Below, one piece after another: positions 53,764 to 63,422 of a stretch of 64,000 nt of DNA. Origin of the DNA: Rhizobiales bacterium 63-22 (GTDB lineage: Bacteria; Pseudomonadota; Alphaproteobacteria; Rhizobiales; Rhizobiaceae); the NCBI GenBank assembly GCA_001898995.1, contig MKVZ01000006.1:343215-407214 (forward strand), given 5' to 3'. The notes beneath the pieces were generated by a model. That model did no database searches and was not told the origin of the DNA. It saw only the letters and a program-made list of their open reading frames with translations. The position numbers and the translations under genes were made by a program. Each line of letters opens with the position of its first letter. The first letter of the stretch is position 1.

Positions 53764-55767
53764 ATGACCGTACATGTCACCGAGCATCTGTGGATCACCA
53801 TGAGCGACGGAGCGCGCCTTGGTGCGCGCCTCTGGCTGCCGGAGGGCGCCGAAAAGAATCCGGTTCCCGCCGTGCTCGAATATATTCCGTATCGCAAGCG
53901 CGACGGCACGCGCGGCCGCGACGAGCCCATGCATGGCTATTTCGCTGAAAACGGCTACGCCGCCATCCGCGTGGACATGCGCGGAACCGGCGAATCCGAC
54001 GGCCACATGGCCGACGAATATATCCAGCAGGAACAGGACGACGCGGTCGAGGTCATCGCGTGGATCGCGGAGCAGCCCTGGTGCGACGGCAATGTCGGCA
54101 TGATGGGCAAGAGCTGGGGTGGGTTCAACGGGTTGCAGGTAGCCGCCTGCCGTCCTCCGGCGCTGAAGGCGGTCATTTCCGCCTATACCACCGACGACCG
54201 CTATCGCGACGATATCCACTATATGGGCGGGCTGCTGCTCAACGACAATCTGTGGTGGGGCACGATCATGCTCGCCTATCAGGCGCGCCCGCTCGACCCG
54301 GCCATCGTCGGCGAGGGCTGGCGCGACGCGTGGATCGAGCGTCTGGAGCGCCTGCCATTCTTTCCGGCCCTCTGGCTCGAACATCAGCATTACGACGAAT
54401 ACTGGAAGCACGGCTCGGTCTGCGAGGACTGGTCGGCGATCCAGTGCCCCGTCTTGGTCATCGGTGCGTGGGCCGACAGCTACACCAACACCGTGCCGCG
54501 CCTGCTGGAAGGTTTGCAGGTGCCGCGCAAGGGCATCATCGGGCCATGGGGACATATCTATCCACAGGACGGCGTTCCCGGCCCCGCCATCGGTTTCCTT
54601 CAGGAGGCCGTGCGCTGGTGGGATCATTGGCTGAAGGGCAGGGATACCGGCATCATGGAAGAGCCGATGCTGCGCGCCTATCTCTGCGACACCATCGAGC
54701 CGACCGGCACGCGCACCTTCGCCAATGGCCACTGGGTTGGCGAAAGGAACTGGCCCTCGACCATGATCACATCGAAGAGCCTCCCGCTCGGCGCGGACTA
54801 TACGTTGGGCGAGGCGGGTGCGCCCGGCAGCGCGCTTACGATTTCATCCCCGCAGAGCCACGGCAAGGCCTGTGGCGAATGGATGGGCACGGGCTGCGTC
54901 GGCGAGCATCCCACCGACCAGCGCCTCGATGACGGCGGCTCGCTCAATTTCGACACGGCGGTCCTGACTGACGATCTCGATATTCTCGGTGCGCCGGTCG
55001 CGCGGCTGAAATTCAGCGTCGATCAGCCGGTCGCGCAGGTTTCGCTGCGGTTGAGCGACATCTTGCCGGATGGCCGCATCACCCGTGTCAGTTATCAGGT
55101 CTTCAACCTCAACCACATCGCCGGCCACGACAGGCCGCAGATGCTGGAGCCGGGCAAGATCTACGAGATCGCCATTACGCTGAATGCCTGCGGCTACAGC
55201 TTCAAAAAGGGCCATCGCATCAGGCTTTCGGTGGCGACCGGCTATTGGCCGATGGTGTGGCCATCGCCGAAGCGTGTCACCCTGACGCTCGACACCGCCG
55301 GATCGGCGCTCGATCTGCCGGTGCGCCCGCGCGTCACGGAAGAGGAAGTCGCGTTCGAGAAGCCGGTACACGGCAAGGATGCGCCGATTACCCAACTCGA
55401 CCCGGGCAGCGTGCGCCGCTGGAGCAAGCAGGACCATGTCACCGGTGAGATGGTTTATGTCACGGAAGGTATCGGCGGCCTGTTCGGAGAAGGCGTCCTG
55501 CGGTTCGATGAGATCGGCACGGAGTTGAGCCACAGCCTCAAGCGCGAACTGCGCATCCGCGACGACGATCCCTTGTCGGCGAATTACGTCCTGACCCAGC
55601 ATTACCGTATCGGGCGCGAGGGCTGGATGATCGACATCGACAGCACCACGCGTATGACGTCCGATGCGGAGAAATTTTATATTTCCGGCGAATTGACCGC
55701 GAAAGAAAACGGCGAGCCAGTACGGACCCGCGAGTGGAACCAGACCATTCCCCGCGCTCATCTGTGA
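53764..55767 (+). CDS. CocE/NonD-family (Xaa-Pro dipeptidyl-peptidase-like) hydrolase
   Basis: The 667-residue cytoplasmic protein has an alpha/beta hydrolase domain with nucleophile Ser in MMGKSWGGFNGLQ, a helical insertion, and the C-terminal jelly-roll domain of the PepX_C type (about residues 360-550). CocE/NonD enzymes cleave esters, amides or Xaa-Pro peptides. As last gene of the importer operon it probably processes the imported peptide, ester or amide. ATG 53764 is used; TTG 53752 is open too. Confidence 0.9.
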   Translation: MTVHVTEHLWITMSDGARLGARLWLPEGAEKNPVPAVLEYIPYRKRDGTRGRDEPMHGYFAENGYAAIRVDMRGTGESDGHMADEYIQQEQDDAVEVIAWIAEQPWCDGNVGMMGKSWGGFNGLQVAACRPPALKAVISAYTTDDRYRDDIHYMGGLLLNDNLWWGTIMLAYQARPLDPAIVGEGWRDAWIERLERLPFFPALWLEHQHYDEYWKHGSVCEDWSAIQCPVLVIGAWADSYTNTVPRLLEGLQVPRKGIIGPWGHIYPQDGVPGPAIGFLQEAVRWWDHWLKGRDTGIMEEPMLRAYLCDTIEPTGTRTFANGHWVGERNWPSTMITSKSLPLGADYTLGEAGAPGSALTISSPQSHGKACGEWMGTGCVGEHPTDQRLDDGGSLNFDTAVLTDDLDILGAPVARLKFSVDQPVAQVSLRLSDILPDGRITRVSYQVFNLNHIAGHDRPQMLEPGKIYEIAITLNACGYSFKKGHRIRLSVATGYWPMVWPSPKRVTLTLDTAGSALDLPVRPRVTEEEVAFEKPVHGKDAPITQLDPGSVRRWSKQDHVTGEMVYVTEGIGGLFGEGVLRFDEIGTELSHSLKRELRIRDDDPLSANYVLTQHYRIGREGWMIDIDSTTRMTSDAEKFYISGELTAKENGEPVRTREWNQTIPRAHL

Positions 55768-55778
55768 CCAAACGTGAT

Positions 55779-55818
55779 CGCCGCGTTTCGTTGTCAGGGC
55801 GAAGCGCGGCGTCTCATT
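55779..55818 (+). terminator. Terminator-like hairpin after the hydrolase gene
   Basis: CGCCGCGTTTCG (55779-55790) pairs with CGAAGCGCGGCG (55800-55811) over 12 positions with one G-U pair and a 9-nt loop. Only a weak T-rich stretch (TCTCATTTG) follows. A second inverted repeat, GCCTGAGCG/CGCTCAGGC, lies at 55914-55940. No gene is seen from 55768 to 56002. Confidence 0.55.
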
Positions 55819-56002
55819 TGACTGGATGTTCGCGCTTGCCGGAAATCACGGGCCTGCCCTTCATCCCGTTTGAAAGCGGTTTCGCGCTCAGCCATATCAT
55901 CCCAGCGTCTGCCGCCTGAGCGACTTCCTGCCGCTCAGGCTGACGGGACAGAGCCGCACCTTCCGGTCGGTACCGGCAGATACGGCTCCATTCGGCTGGA
56001 TT

Positions 56003-56149
56003 TTATGCGAAGGCCGCTTCCCGGGCCACGCGGCGGATATCAGAGCGGCTGAAGCCGAGATCGGAGAGTTCGCGATCCGTGCAGGAATCGAGTTCACGCA
56101 GGTTCTGGCGATATTGCTTCCAGCGGCGGTAATGGGCACGAAGATTCAT
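56003..56149 (-). CDS. DUF1127 small basic protein
   Basis: The 48-residue product starts MNLRAHYRRWKQYRQNLREL and contains the DUF1127 core, CTDRELSDLGFSRSDIRRVA. These short Arg-rich proteins are common in Hyphomicrobiales, sometimes bind RNA and affect phosphate, stress and sRNA responses. AGGGGAT lies before ATG 56149. Confidence 0.88.
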   Translation of the reverse strand: MNLRAHYRRWKQYRQNLRELDSCTDRELSDLGFSRSDIRRVAREAAFA

Positions 56150-56217
56150 AACGGTATCCCCTTATGGTTGTCTTCCTCCCATGTGAAAAGCATCCGCTTC
56201 CTAAATCGATTTGAGAA

Positions 56218-56439
56218 GTGCAATTCTTGCATGGCTGGCATGTAACGGATGAATTACTACAAAATTACAGTGAATTACGGTGTCGGGACTGGGAGCCGGG
56301 ACACGGAAGCTCCGCTGGCATCTGCTTGTTGGTCATCGAAAGATTGAAAGCCTGCTGGTCGCCGGAGCAAATTGCACGCCGCTTACTGGCGGACGGCCTC
56401 AGTCCGGTCCAGTCCGCCGTTTCAAAAAGGCTTCCATGA
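56218..56439 (+). pseudogene. IS30-family transposase fragment
   Basis: A 73-codon frame contains LVIERLKACWSPEQIARRLL and ADG, the WSPEQIA motif diagnostic of IS30-type transposases, followed by unrelated sequence and no DDE domain. It is a scrap of an old insertion lying directly upstream of nepR, where a PhyR gene is often found in relatives. Confidence 0.6.
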
Positions 56440-56540
56440 ACGACCGGTTATCAGGAACCTTTCCTGCAATGACACATTGTAGAAGGAAGCAGATATCGGA
56501 GTGTTGAAGGATAACTCTGGAAATCCAGAGCGAAGTGAAA

Positions 56541-56747
56541 ATGATGAACAAGCAAAACTTTCGGGTAAGCGGCGCTGGAATCCAGACGATCCAGCGCAGC
56601 CGGACGGATATTCTGGGACCGAACTCGGAAATCGGATTGAAACTTCGGTCGCTTTATTCGTCCATTCAGGATGAATCCATACCGGATCGATTTCTCGATC
56701 TTCTGGAAAAGCTGGATCGTGTCGAGCAGGCAGGAGGTCGCGCGTGA
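56541..56747 (+). CDS. nepR: NepR anti-sigma factor of the general stress response
   Basis: The 68-residue protein has the NepR core, NSEIGLKLRSLYSSI and ESIPDRFLDLLEKLD, the two helices that hold EcfG until phosphorylated PhyR draws NepR away. ATG 56541 or 56544 are both possible. It overlaps ecfG as GTGA. Confidence 0.88.
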   Translation: MMNKQNFRVSGAGIQTIQRSRTDILGPNSEIGLKLRSLYSSIQDESIPDRFLDLLEKLDRVEQAGGRA

Positions 56748-57316
56748 AGATAGTGTCAGGTTCATCGGGCGAAGACAGTGCCCGTTTCAAGCGGGAATTG
56801 CTGGCATCTTTGCCCGGCCTTCGCGCCTTCGCGGTGTCTTTGATCGGGCAGCATGATCGTGCCGACGATCTTGTGCAGGATACGATCATGAAAGCCTGGG
56901 CCAAGCAATCCAGCTTCGAGATGGGCACCAACATGAAGGCGTGGCTATTCACAATCTTGCGGAACGAATTTTTTTCGCAGATGCGCAAGCGTGGCCGCGA
57001 GGTGCAGGATACGGACGGCGCTTTTAGCGAACGTCTTGCCGTGCATCCCTCGCAATACGGCTCGCTCGACCTGCAGGATTTCCGTGCCGCGCTTGAACAA
57101 TTGCCTGACGATCAACGCGAAGCGATCATCCTGATCGGCGCTTCCGGCTTTGCCTATGAGGAAGCGGCGGAAATCTGCGGTTGCGCCGTGGGCACGATCA
57201 AGAGCCGCGTAAGCCGTGCCCGCACGCGGTTGCTGGAAATTCTTCAGGTAGAAGGCAAGGGCGATTACGGCCCCGATGCGCACTCCTCACCGGCAACAAT
57301 GTACAGCTTCGCCTGA
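56744..57316 (+). CDS. ecfG: EcfG-type general stress sigma factor
   Basis: The 190-residue ECF sigma has region 2 (HDRADDLVQDTIMKAWAKQS, WLFTILRNEFFSQMRKRGRE) and region 4 (YEEAAEICGCAVGTIKSRVS) in the form diagnostic of EcfG. It is the master regulator of the alphaproteobacterial general stress response. The start is GTG with GGAGGT in nepR, so it is coupled to nepR. No PhyR gene lies in this window. Confidence 0.93.
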   Translation: MKIVSGSSGEDSARFKRELLASLPGLRAFAVSLIGQHDRADDLVQDTIMKAWAKQSSFEMGTNMKAWLFTILRNEFFSQMRKRGREVQDTDGAFSERLAVHPSQYGSLDLQDFRAALEQLPDDQREAIILIGASGFAYEEAAEICGCAVGTIKSRVSRARTRLLEILQVEGKGDYGPDAHSSPATMYSFA

Positions 57317-57365
57317 ATCCCGCCTGAACGGGGGCGTCAGACGATAAAGCCAATGGAGGGAAGAA

Positions 57366-57547
57366 ATGCCTGCCAAATCCAACGCCCAGCAACAGGCGGA
57401 CGGAGCCGTTCTGGGCGCCAAGCGCGGCGACAAGGCGAAGAGCGAATTGCGCGGCATCTCGATGAAGAGTTGCTATTCGTCAAAACCTGTCGTTTGGCGT
57501 CGTTCAACCGCGGCCCGGGCAAGTTCCTCACAGTCTGCCCGGAATGA
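57366..57547 (+). pseudogene. DUF3008-family small protein gene with frameshift
   Basis: The frame starts MPAKSNAQQQADGAVLGAKR with GGAGGG upstream, a textbook DUF3008 start, and runs to SELRGISMKSCYSS. The family-like end (CRLASFNRGPGKFL) continues only after a one-base loss near 57476-57484 in another frame, stopping at 57547. The length of 182 nt, one less than 61 codons, fits a single-base deletion or a sequencing error. DUF3008 genes are commonly EcfG-controlled stress genes. Confidence 0.7.
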
Positions 57548-57549
57548 GG

Positions 57550-58644
57550 TTAATCCGCCGGATTGACGGCTGAAGCTGAACGATATTCCTGACCGCCCGC
57601 AAGACTGGCCAACGGAACCTTGAGCGACAGCGAAAGCCCTTCAGATTGCCATTCACGCGCGATGGTACCGTTCAACCCCTGCAAGGTTGCCTTTTCGAGG
57701 ATCGCTCCAAAACCCTGATGCTCGGGCCTGTCATCGGAAAAGACGGCGCCGTATTCGTTCCATTTCAGGTGCAGCATCTCTTCCTCTACCGCGATATCGA
57801 TTGACAGACGGCCGGCAGGAGTGGACAGGCCGCCATACTTCGCCGCGTTGGTCGTCAGTTCATGCAGCAGCAGGGCGAACGAGGTGAGAGCGTTTCCCGC
57901 AAGCCGGGCATCCGATCCGGTGATCTCGATCGGATATCTTTCCACATGATCGTGCGGAGCAACAATCGCCTCGATCAGGGCGACGATTGATGTAGCCTTG
58001 CTGGCGCTGTCGCCCAAACCGAGGTCGGGAAGCGTCAGTTCATGGGCACGTGCCAGCGCCTGCATCCGCGACCGGAGATCGGCTTCCAGTTGCGGGATGC
58101 TTGTTGCCGACCGTGCGCTCAGCGAAATCAGCCCGGATGCCAGGCCGAAGAGATTTTTAATACGATGATTGATCTCATGCAGGAGAATATCCTTGTGGCG
58201 GGCCACTTCCTGCAAGGCTTCGGCCTGCGCGGCCAGTTTATCACGTTGCGCGGCGAGTTGCTGCCGCTGCTGATAAAGATCGAAGAACACCCCGGCCTTG
58301 CTGCGTAATATATCGGCCTCTACCGGCTTTTGAATGAAATCCACCGCCCCGGCCTCATAGCCCCGGAACCGGCGCTGGCCATCCAGCCCGGCGGTTACGA
58401 AGATAATCGGCACATGCCGGGTGCGCTCGTTGCCTCGCATCAGTTCGGCCAGTTCGAAGCCATCGAGGCCGGGCATCTGCACATCGACAAGCGCCAGTGC
58501 GATTTCGTGTTTGAGCAGCAGTTCCAGCGCCTGATCGCCGGAACGCGCCTTCAGAAGCTCGAGCCCCTCGCGGCGTAAAAGGGCTTCCAGCGAAAGAAGG
58601 TTTTCTTCCAGATCGTCAACGAGAAGAAATGAAACCGGCTTCAT
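57550..58644 (-). CDS. Receiver-linked HWE/HisKA_2-type histidine kinase
   Basis: The 364-residue protein begins with a receiver domain (LLVDDLEENL, phospho-acceptor Asp in LALVDVQMPGLDG, and FVTAG) and a coiled coil. A HisKA_2 domain with phospho-His in LLHEINHRIKNLFGLASGLI and an HATPase domain (ALLLHELTTNAAKYGGLS, HQGFGAILE) follow. Kinases of this class often feed PhyR or similar receivers in the general stress response. It has no membrane part and is last in the operon. Confidence 0.9.
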   Translation of the reverse strand: MKPVSFLLVDDLEENLLSLEALLRREGLELLKARSGDQALELLLKHEIALALVDVQMPGLDGFELAELMRGNERTRHVPIIFVTAGLDGQRRFRGYEAGAVDFIQKPVEADILRSKAGVFFDLYQQRQQLAAQRDKLAAQAEALQEVARHKDILLHEINHRIKNLFGLASGLISLSARSATSIPQLEADLRSRMQALARAHELTLPDLGLGDSASKATSIVALIEAIVAPHDHVERYPIEITGSDARLAGNALTSFALLLHELTTNAAKYGGLSTPAGRLSIDIAVEEEMLHLKWNEYGAVFSDDRPEHQGFGAILEKATLQGLNGTIAREWQSEGLSLSLKVPLASLAGGQEYRSASAVNPAD

Positions 58645-58651
58645 ATGTTGA

Positions 58652-59218
58652 TCAAACCTCTCTCAAATATCTGGCAATCGCATCGAGCGACAGGATATGG
58701 GCGTCGGGGCAGACACGTAGGGCGGCTTCGGGCATCGCCGGTGCGAATGCTTCGCGCGGATCCTGAACGAGTGCCGTTCCCCCGACCGCTTTCACGGAGC
58801 TAAGCCCGAGCGCGCCGTCCTGATTGCCGCCCGTGAGCACCACCGCGATCAGGGCAAGGCCGTAGGCCTCGGCGGCGCTCTCGAACAGCACGTCGATGGA
58901 GGGGCGGGAAAAGAGGATGGGCGCGTCTCGCGAGAGCGAAAGGCTTTTGTCCCTTTCGACCAGCAGATGATAGTCGGGCGGCGCGAAGTAGATCATGCCC
59001 GAGCGGATCGGCTCCTTGTCCTCGGCTTCGCCAACCGAAAGCCGGCACCTGCTTCTGAAGATGTCGGCCAGCAGGCTGCGCTTGCCGGGCGGTATATGCA
59101 CGACGACGATGACCGGCAGCCGGAACCCGGCAGGAAGGGCTGGCAGGATGGCCAAGAGCGCGTCGAAGGCCCCCGCCGATGCGCCGATCACCACGCATTC
59201 AGGCTCGACCGGCTTCAT
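58652..59218 (-). CDS. Stand-alone CheB-type methylesterase
   Basis: The 188-residue protein is a CheB catalytic domain without a receiver. Its triad is visible as Ser in GASAGAFDALL, His in VVVHIPPGKRS and Asp in GGNQDGALGL. It removes methyl groups from glutamates or deamidates glutamines of a receptor-like protein. Its partner here is probably the CheR encoded just before it, with ATGA overlap. Confidence 0.9.
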   Translation of the reverse strand: MKPVEPECVVIGASAGAFDALLAILPALPAGFRLPVIVVVHIPPGKRSLLADIFRSRCRLSVGEAEDKEPIRSGMIYFAPPDYHLLVERDKSLSLSRDAPILFSRPSIDVLFESAAEAYGLALIAVVLTGGNQDGALGLSSVKAVGGTALVQDPREAFAPAMPEAALRVCPDAHILSLDAIARYLREV

Positions 59219-60066
59219 GCGACGCTCCTTTGATAGATTTTTTCTTCGGGAACGAAATCCGCGAAGGCGCCTGAATGCCGGGAAAAGTGCAGGTTTTCCT
59301 TCGCGCCCAGCCCGAGAAAGCCTTTTCGGGTGAGCGAATCCCTGAACAGGCCCAGCGCGCGATCCTTCAGCGTGCGGTCGAAATAGATCAGCACGTTGCG
59401 GCAGGAGATGAGGTGCATCTCCGCGAAAACCGTGTCGGTCACAAGACTATGGTCCGAGAAGACCACATTGCGGCGCAGGGTCTTGTCAAAGGAAACGCGG
59501 CCGTAAGCTGCCTGATAATAATCCGACAGGGACGATTTGCCGCCCGAGCGGCGATGGTTTTCGGTAAAGACCTGCACGCGGTCGAGCGGAAAAACACCCG
59601 CTTCGGCCGCCCGAAGCGCCTCCTGATTGATGTCGGTCGCATAGAAAAGCGTGCGATCTTCCAGTCCCTCTTCGCGGAACAGAATGACAAAGGAATATAA
59701 TTCCTCGCCGCTGCTGCAACCGGCGACCCAGACTTTCAGCGAGGGATAGGTGCGCAGATGCGGCAACACCTTTTCGCGGATCGCAAGAAAATAGCTCGGA
59801 TCCCGAAACATGTCGCTCACCTGTACGGTAAGGAAGCGCAGGAGTTGCGCCAGCATGGCGGGATCGTGCAGCAGGCTTTCCTGCAAGGCGGAAAAGGTCG
59901 CGAAGCCCATCTGTTCGCGCGCCTGCCGAAGGCGGCGCGTGATGGAAGCCATCGCATAGTTGCGGAAATCATAATGATATCTGAGAAACAGCGCCTCGAG
60001 AAGGAGCCGGATTTCCACGTCTTCCAGCGAGTCGATGTGAGACGGTGGCTTCACTTCGGCATCCAC
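59215..60066 (-). CDS. CheR-type methyltransferase
   Basis: The 283-residue protein has the CheR N-terminal helical domain ([20 protein letters not shown]) and SAM-binding C-terminal domain ([40 protein letters not shown]). It methylates glutamates of a sensor. No chemoreceptor, CheA or CheW gene is near. Its start overlaps the hybrid kinase end by 16 bp. Confidence 0.92.
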   Translation of the reverse strand: MDAEVKPPSHIDSLEDVEIRLLLEALFLRYHYDFRNYAMASITRRLRQAREQMGFATFSALQESLLHDPAMLAQLLRFLTVQVSDMFRDPSYFLAIREKVLPHLRTYPSLKVWVAGCSSGEELYSFVILFREEGLEDRTLFYATDINQEALRAAEAGVFPLDRVQVFTENHRRSGGKSSLSDYYQAAYGRVSFDKTLRRNVVFSDHSLVTDTVFAEMHLISCRNVLIYFDRTLKDRALGLFRDSLTRKGFLGLGAKENLHFSRHSGAFADFVPEEKIYQRSVA

Positions 60067-63000
60067 ACGCGTACCAGTGACAGGAGCTTCTCGACGTCGA
60101 GCGGCTTGGCCATATAATCGTTGGCTCCGGCCTCGATGCAGCGCTGCTGGTCGTCGGGCATCGCCTTGGCGGTCAGCACGATGACCGGCAGCTTTTTCCA
60201 GAGCGGATTCTTGCGGATTTCCCGTGTCGCGGCGAGACCATCCATCACCGGCATCATCACATCCATCAGGACCAGATCGACTGCCGCCGCCGGTTCGGTC
60301 GTGAACCGTTGCAAAAGATCGAGAGCCTCCTGTCCGTTCCGGGCGATCTCGACAGTGGCCCCGCGTGGTTCAAGGATATTGGTGAGGGCATAGACGTTGC
60401 GCACGTCGTCTTCGACCACGAGAATGCGCCGGCCTTCCAGAAGCGCATCGCGGTGGCGCGCCTTGCGGATCATTTTCTGTTGTTCGGCGGGCAGTTCCGA
60501 AACCACCTGATGCAGGAAAAGGCTGACCTCGTCGAGCAGGCGTTCGGGCGACTTCGCCCCCTTGATGATGATCGACTCCGAGTATCGCCGCAGTTTCTGC
60601 TCGCTTTCGGCGGAAAGCTCCCGCCCCGTATAGACGATGACCGGCGGGAAGGAATAAACGCTTTCCCGGCTCAGCGTTTCGAGCAGCGAATAGCCCGACG
60701 CGTCGGGGAGGGTAAGGTCCAGCACCATGCAGTCGAAAGTCTGCTCGCTCAACAAGGCGAGACATTCGGTGGCGGTGCTCGCGGTGACCGTTTCGACATT
60801 CCTCGAACCGAGCAGCCTGGCGACCGCCTCGCGCTGGCGCGGATCGTCCTCGACGATCAAGACCCGATGCATGTGCTGGGAAAGTCTGGCTTCGAGCTTT
60901 TCCAGAACCCCGACCAACTGGTCCCGGCTGACCGGCTTGGTCAGATATCCGATCGCCCCAAGCGAACAGGCCGCCCGGGTATGATCGCCGGCGGAGACGA
61001 CATGGACAGGAATATGACGGGTCCGTACATCATGCTTGAGGCTGTCGAGGACCGCAAGGCCGGACTGATCCGGCAGGCCGACATCCAGAACGATGGCGTT
61101 GGGCAGGAATTCACGCGCGACGCGCATGGCTTCCTCCGCCGTCCGCGCGACCACGGAATGAAATCCCATCTCGCGTGACAGATCCCGCACGATGGTGGCA
61201 AAATTGTCGTCGTCCTCGATCACCAGCAGGACACGTTTTCCATCCGTCAGGGCATCCCGGTCGTCTTCCAGCAGGCGCTCCGGTTCCGACCGTGCCTGTA
61301 CCGGCCCGACCGCCATGCGCGGGGAGGGGGAAACGGGGTGCGCGACAAGGGCAGGATTGCTTGTCCGGGGCAGCGTGACGGTGAAGGTACTGCCTTGTCC
61401 CGGCGTGCTTTCGACGCCGATCGTTCCGCCGAGAAGCCGCACAAGCTGTCGTGAGATGGAAAGTCCCAGGCCCGTTCCGCCATATTTCCGGCTGATGGTT
61501 CCGTCCGCCTGATGAAAGGCCTCGAAGATGCTTTGCTGCTGCTCCCCGGCGATGCCAATGCCCGTATCGGACACGGAAAACACGACTTGTCCGCCTTCGG
61601 CGGGGTGTATCGACAGATGCACCTCTCCCCGCTCGGTGAATTTCAGCGCGTTGGAAACCAGATTTTTCAGCACCTGTTCGAGCCGCCGGGGATCGGTTTC
61701 CAGAACGGAAGGACAGTCCGGCGCGATGCTGATCCCGAAGTCCAGCTTCCTTTCCGTTGCGAGAGGCTGAAAAAGCTGGCGGATATTGCCTGCCAGCCGT
61801 TCGAGCGGCACGATCTCCGGCTGGATCGAGACATGACCGGCCTCGATCCTGGAAAGGTCGAGAATATCGTTGATGAGGTTGAGCAGGTCGTTTCCGGACG
61901 CCTGGATCGTCCGCGCATATTTGACCTGCTCATCGGTCAGGTTCTCATCCGGATTGTCGGCAAGCAGCTTCGCCAGAATGAGCGAGGAATTGAGCGGCGT
62001 TCGCAATTCGTGCGACATATTCGCCAGAAAGTCCGACTTGTACTGACTGACACGCTCCAGCTCGCGCGCCTTGAGCTGAAGGGAAGCGTGGGCGTGCTCC
62101 AGATCGGCGCGCTGCATTTCCATCTGGTTGGCCTGTTCCTCCAACTGGGTGTTGGTCTGCTCCAGTTCCTCGTTCGAGACACGCAGTTGCTCCCCTTGCG
62201 CTTGCAGTTCTTCGGATTGCTGCTGCGTCTCCTCAAGGAGGTTTTGCAGTTCGCCGCGATAGATCGCCGCCTGCACGGCGCGTGCGATCGCCTCCGAAGC
62301 GCGTTCGAGAAGAACGACGACCCGTTCCTCAACCGGGCGCAGGAAACCAAGCTCCATGACGGAATTGACCTTGCCGTCGATAGCGCCCGGCAGGACGACG
62401 AGATTTCCCGGCCTGTCCCTGCCGAGGGCGGAGCCGAAGGTGAGGTAGCCTTTCGGTACATCGTCCACGATTAAGGGGCTGCCCTTCGCAGCCGCCTGTC
62501 CGAGCAGGCCATCCCGGAGCGTAAAGCGCGTAGGAACCTCCGCATCCTCCGGCACGCCATGGACAGAGAATCTCTGATAACAATCCGGCCCGCCGGTGAA
62601 GAACGCTCCCGCGACCGCCCCGGTATAGTTCGCGAGAAAATCCAGAATGCTTTCGCCGAGTTGATCGACACGCTGGTCGCCCATCATGGCGGAGGCAAGC
62701 CCTACCTGGCCAGATTGCAGCCATTCGTCCCGCGCACGCGCCAGTGCCGCCTTTCTGAACAAAAAGCCGAGTGCTGCCGTCAGGCCGATGCCGAGTATTG
62801 CGGCCAGAAAAGTGCCAAGCAACGCTTGCCGCTGCGCGGCATCCATTTCGGCAAGGCGCAGGCTGCGCGTGTCGTTCTCTGACTGCGCGATGGTGTTTAT
62901 AAGCGCCCGGACCGCATCCATCTCCGTCTTGCCTTGATCGGAGCGGACAACCGCGAGTGCGGCTTCCGGACCCTGCGTCCGGCGAAGCGCAATCGTTTCG

Positions 63001-63422
63001 CCCAGTTCGGCCAATTTGGCGTTCACATGCCGTCTGAGCAGGGCAAGTCTTTCGTTCTGTTCGGGATTGTTCGCGGTTCTCTTCGCGATCTCGTCGAGAG
63101 TGACGGGAATTTCCTGAACCGCCTTGCGATAAGGCGCAAGATAGGCCTCATCGTTCGTCAGCAGAAACCCGCGCTGCCCCGTCTCCGCATCCTGAAGCTG
63201 CGAAAACAATTCGTCCAGCGTAATGATTGCCATATGCGTGCGTATGATTTTCTGGCTGCCATCGCGTAGTTCCTGAAAATTGAAGTAGTTCACAAAACCG
63301 CTGACCACGAAAAATATCAGCGCGCCGGCAAGGCCCAGCTTCACACCGAGATCAAGACCCGGATTGCCTCGCGACCCGTAGAATTTGGAGCTTGCTTTCA
63401 TGCCTGAATTCGCTGTCGTCAT
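60051..63422 (-). CDS. Large membrane hybrid histidine kinase with CHASE3, GAF and three receivers
   Basis: The 1123-residue kinase has TM1 (about 27-46), a CHASE3 periplasmic domain (about 50-190), TM2 (about 200-222), GAF (about 245-385), a long Gln/Glu-rich coiled coil (about 400-470), HisKA with phospho-His in [20 protein letters not shown], HATPase (to about 705), and three receivers with Asp in [24 protein letters not shown] and [12 protein letters not shown]. It heads the operon kinase-cheR-cheB-receiver/kinase. ATG 63422 is chosen; ATG 63401 is possible. Confidence 0.92.
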   Translation of the reverse strand: MTTANSGMKASSKFYGSRGNPGLDLGVKLGLAGALIFFVVSGFVNYFNFQELRDGSQKIIRTHMAIITLDELFSQLQDAETGQRGFLLTNDEAYLAPYRKAVQEIPVTLDEIAKRTANNPEQNERLALLRRHVNAKLAELGETIALRRTQGPEAALAVVRSDQGKTEMDAVRALINTIAQSENDTRSLRLAEMDAAQRQALLGTFLAAILGIGLTAALGFLFRKAALARARDEWLQSGQVGLASAMMGDQRVDQLGESILDFLANYTGAVAGAFFTGGPDCYQRFSVHGVPEDAEVPTRFTLRDGLLGQAAAKGSPLIVDDVPKGYLTFGSALGRDRPGNLVVLPGAIDGKVNSVMELGFLRPVEERVVVLLERASEAIARAVQAAIYRGELQNLLEETQQQSEELQAQGEQLRVSNEELEQTNTQLEEQANQMEMQRADLEHAHASLQLKARELERVSQYKSDFLANMSHELRTPLNSSLILAKLLADNPDENLTDEQVKYARTIQASGNDLLNLINDILDLSRIEAGHVSIQPEIVPLERLAGNIRQLFQPLATERKLDFGISIAPDCPSVLETDPRRLEQVLKNLVSNALKFTERGEVHLSIHPAEGGQVVFSVSDTGIGIAGEQQQSIFEAFHQADGTISRKYGGTGLGLSISRQLVRLLGGTIGVESTPGQGSTFTVTLPRTSNPALVAHPVSPSPRMAVGPVQARSEPERLLEDDRDALTDGKRVLLVIEDDDNFATIVRDLSREMGFHSVVARTAEEAMRVAREFLPNAIVLDVGLPDQSGLAVLDSLKHDVRTRHIPVHVVSAGDHTRAACSLGAIGYLTKPVSRDQLVGVLEKLEARLSQHMHRVLIVEDDPRQREAVARLLGSRNVETVTASTATECLALLSEQTFDCMVLDLTLPDASGYSLLETLSRESVYSFPPVIVYTGRELSAESEQKLRRYSESIIIKGAKSPERLLDEVSLFLHQVVSELPAEQQKMIRKARHRDALLEGRRILVVEDDVRNVYALTNILEPRGATVEIARNGQEALDLLQRFTTEPAAAVDLVLMDVMMPVMDGLAATREIRKNPLWKKLPVIVLTAKAMPDDQQRCIEAGANDYMAKPLDVEKLLSLVRVWMPK

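Noticed and set aside
56430..56490. GGAAC-type EcfG promoter before nepR
   Set aside because: A GGAAC is present near 56454, but no CGTT lies at the needed distance.
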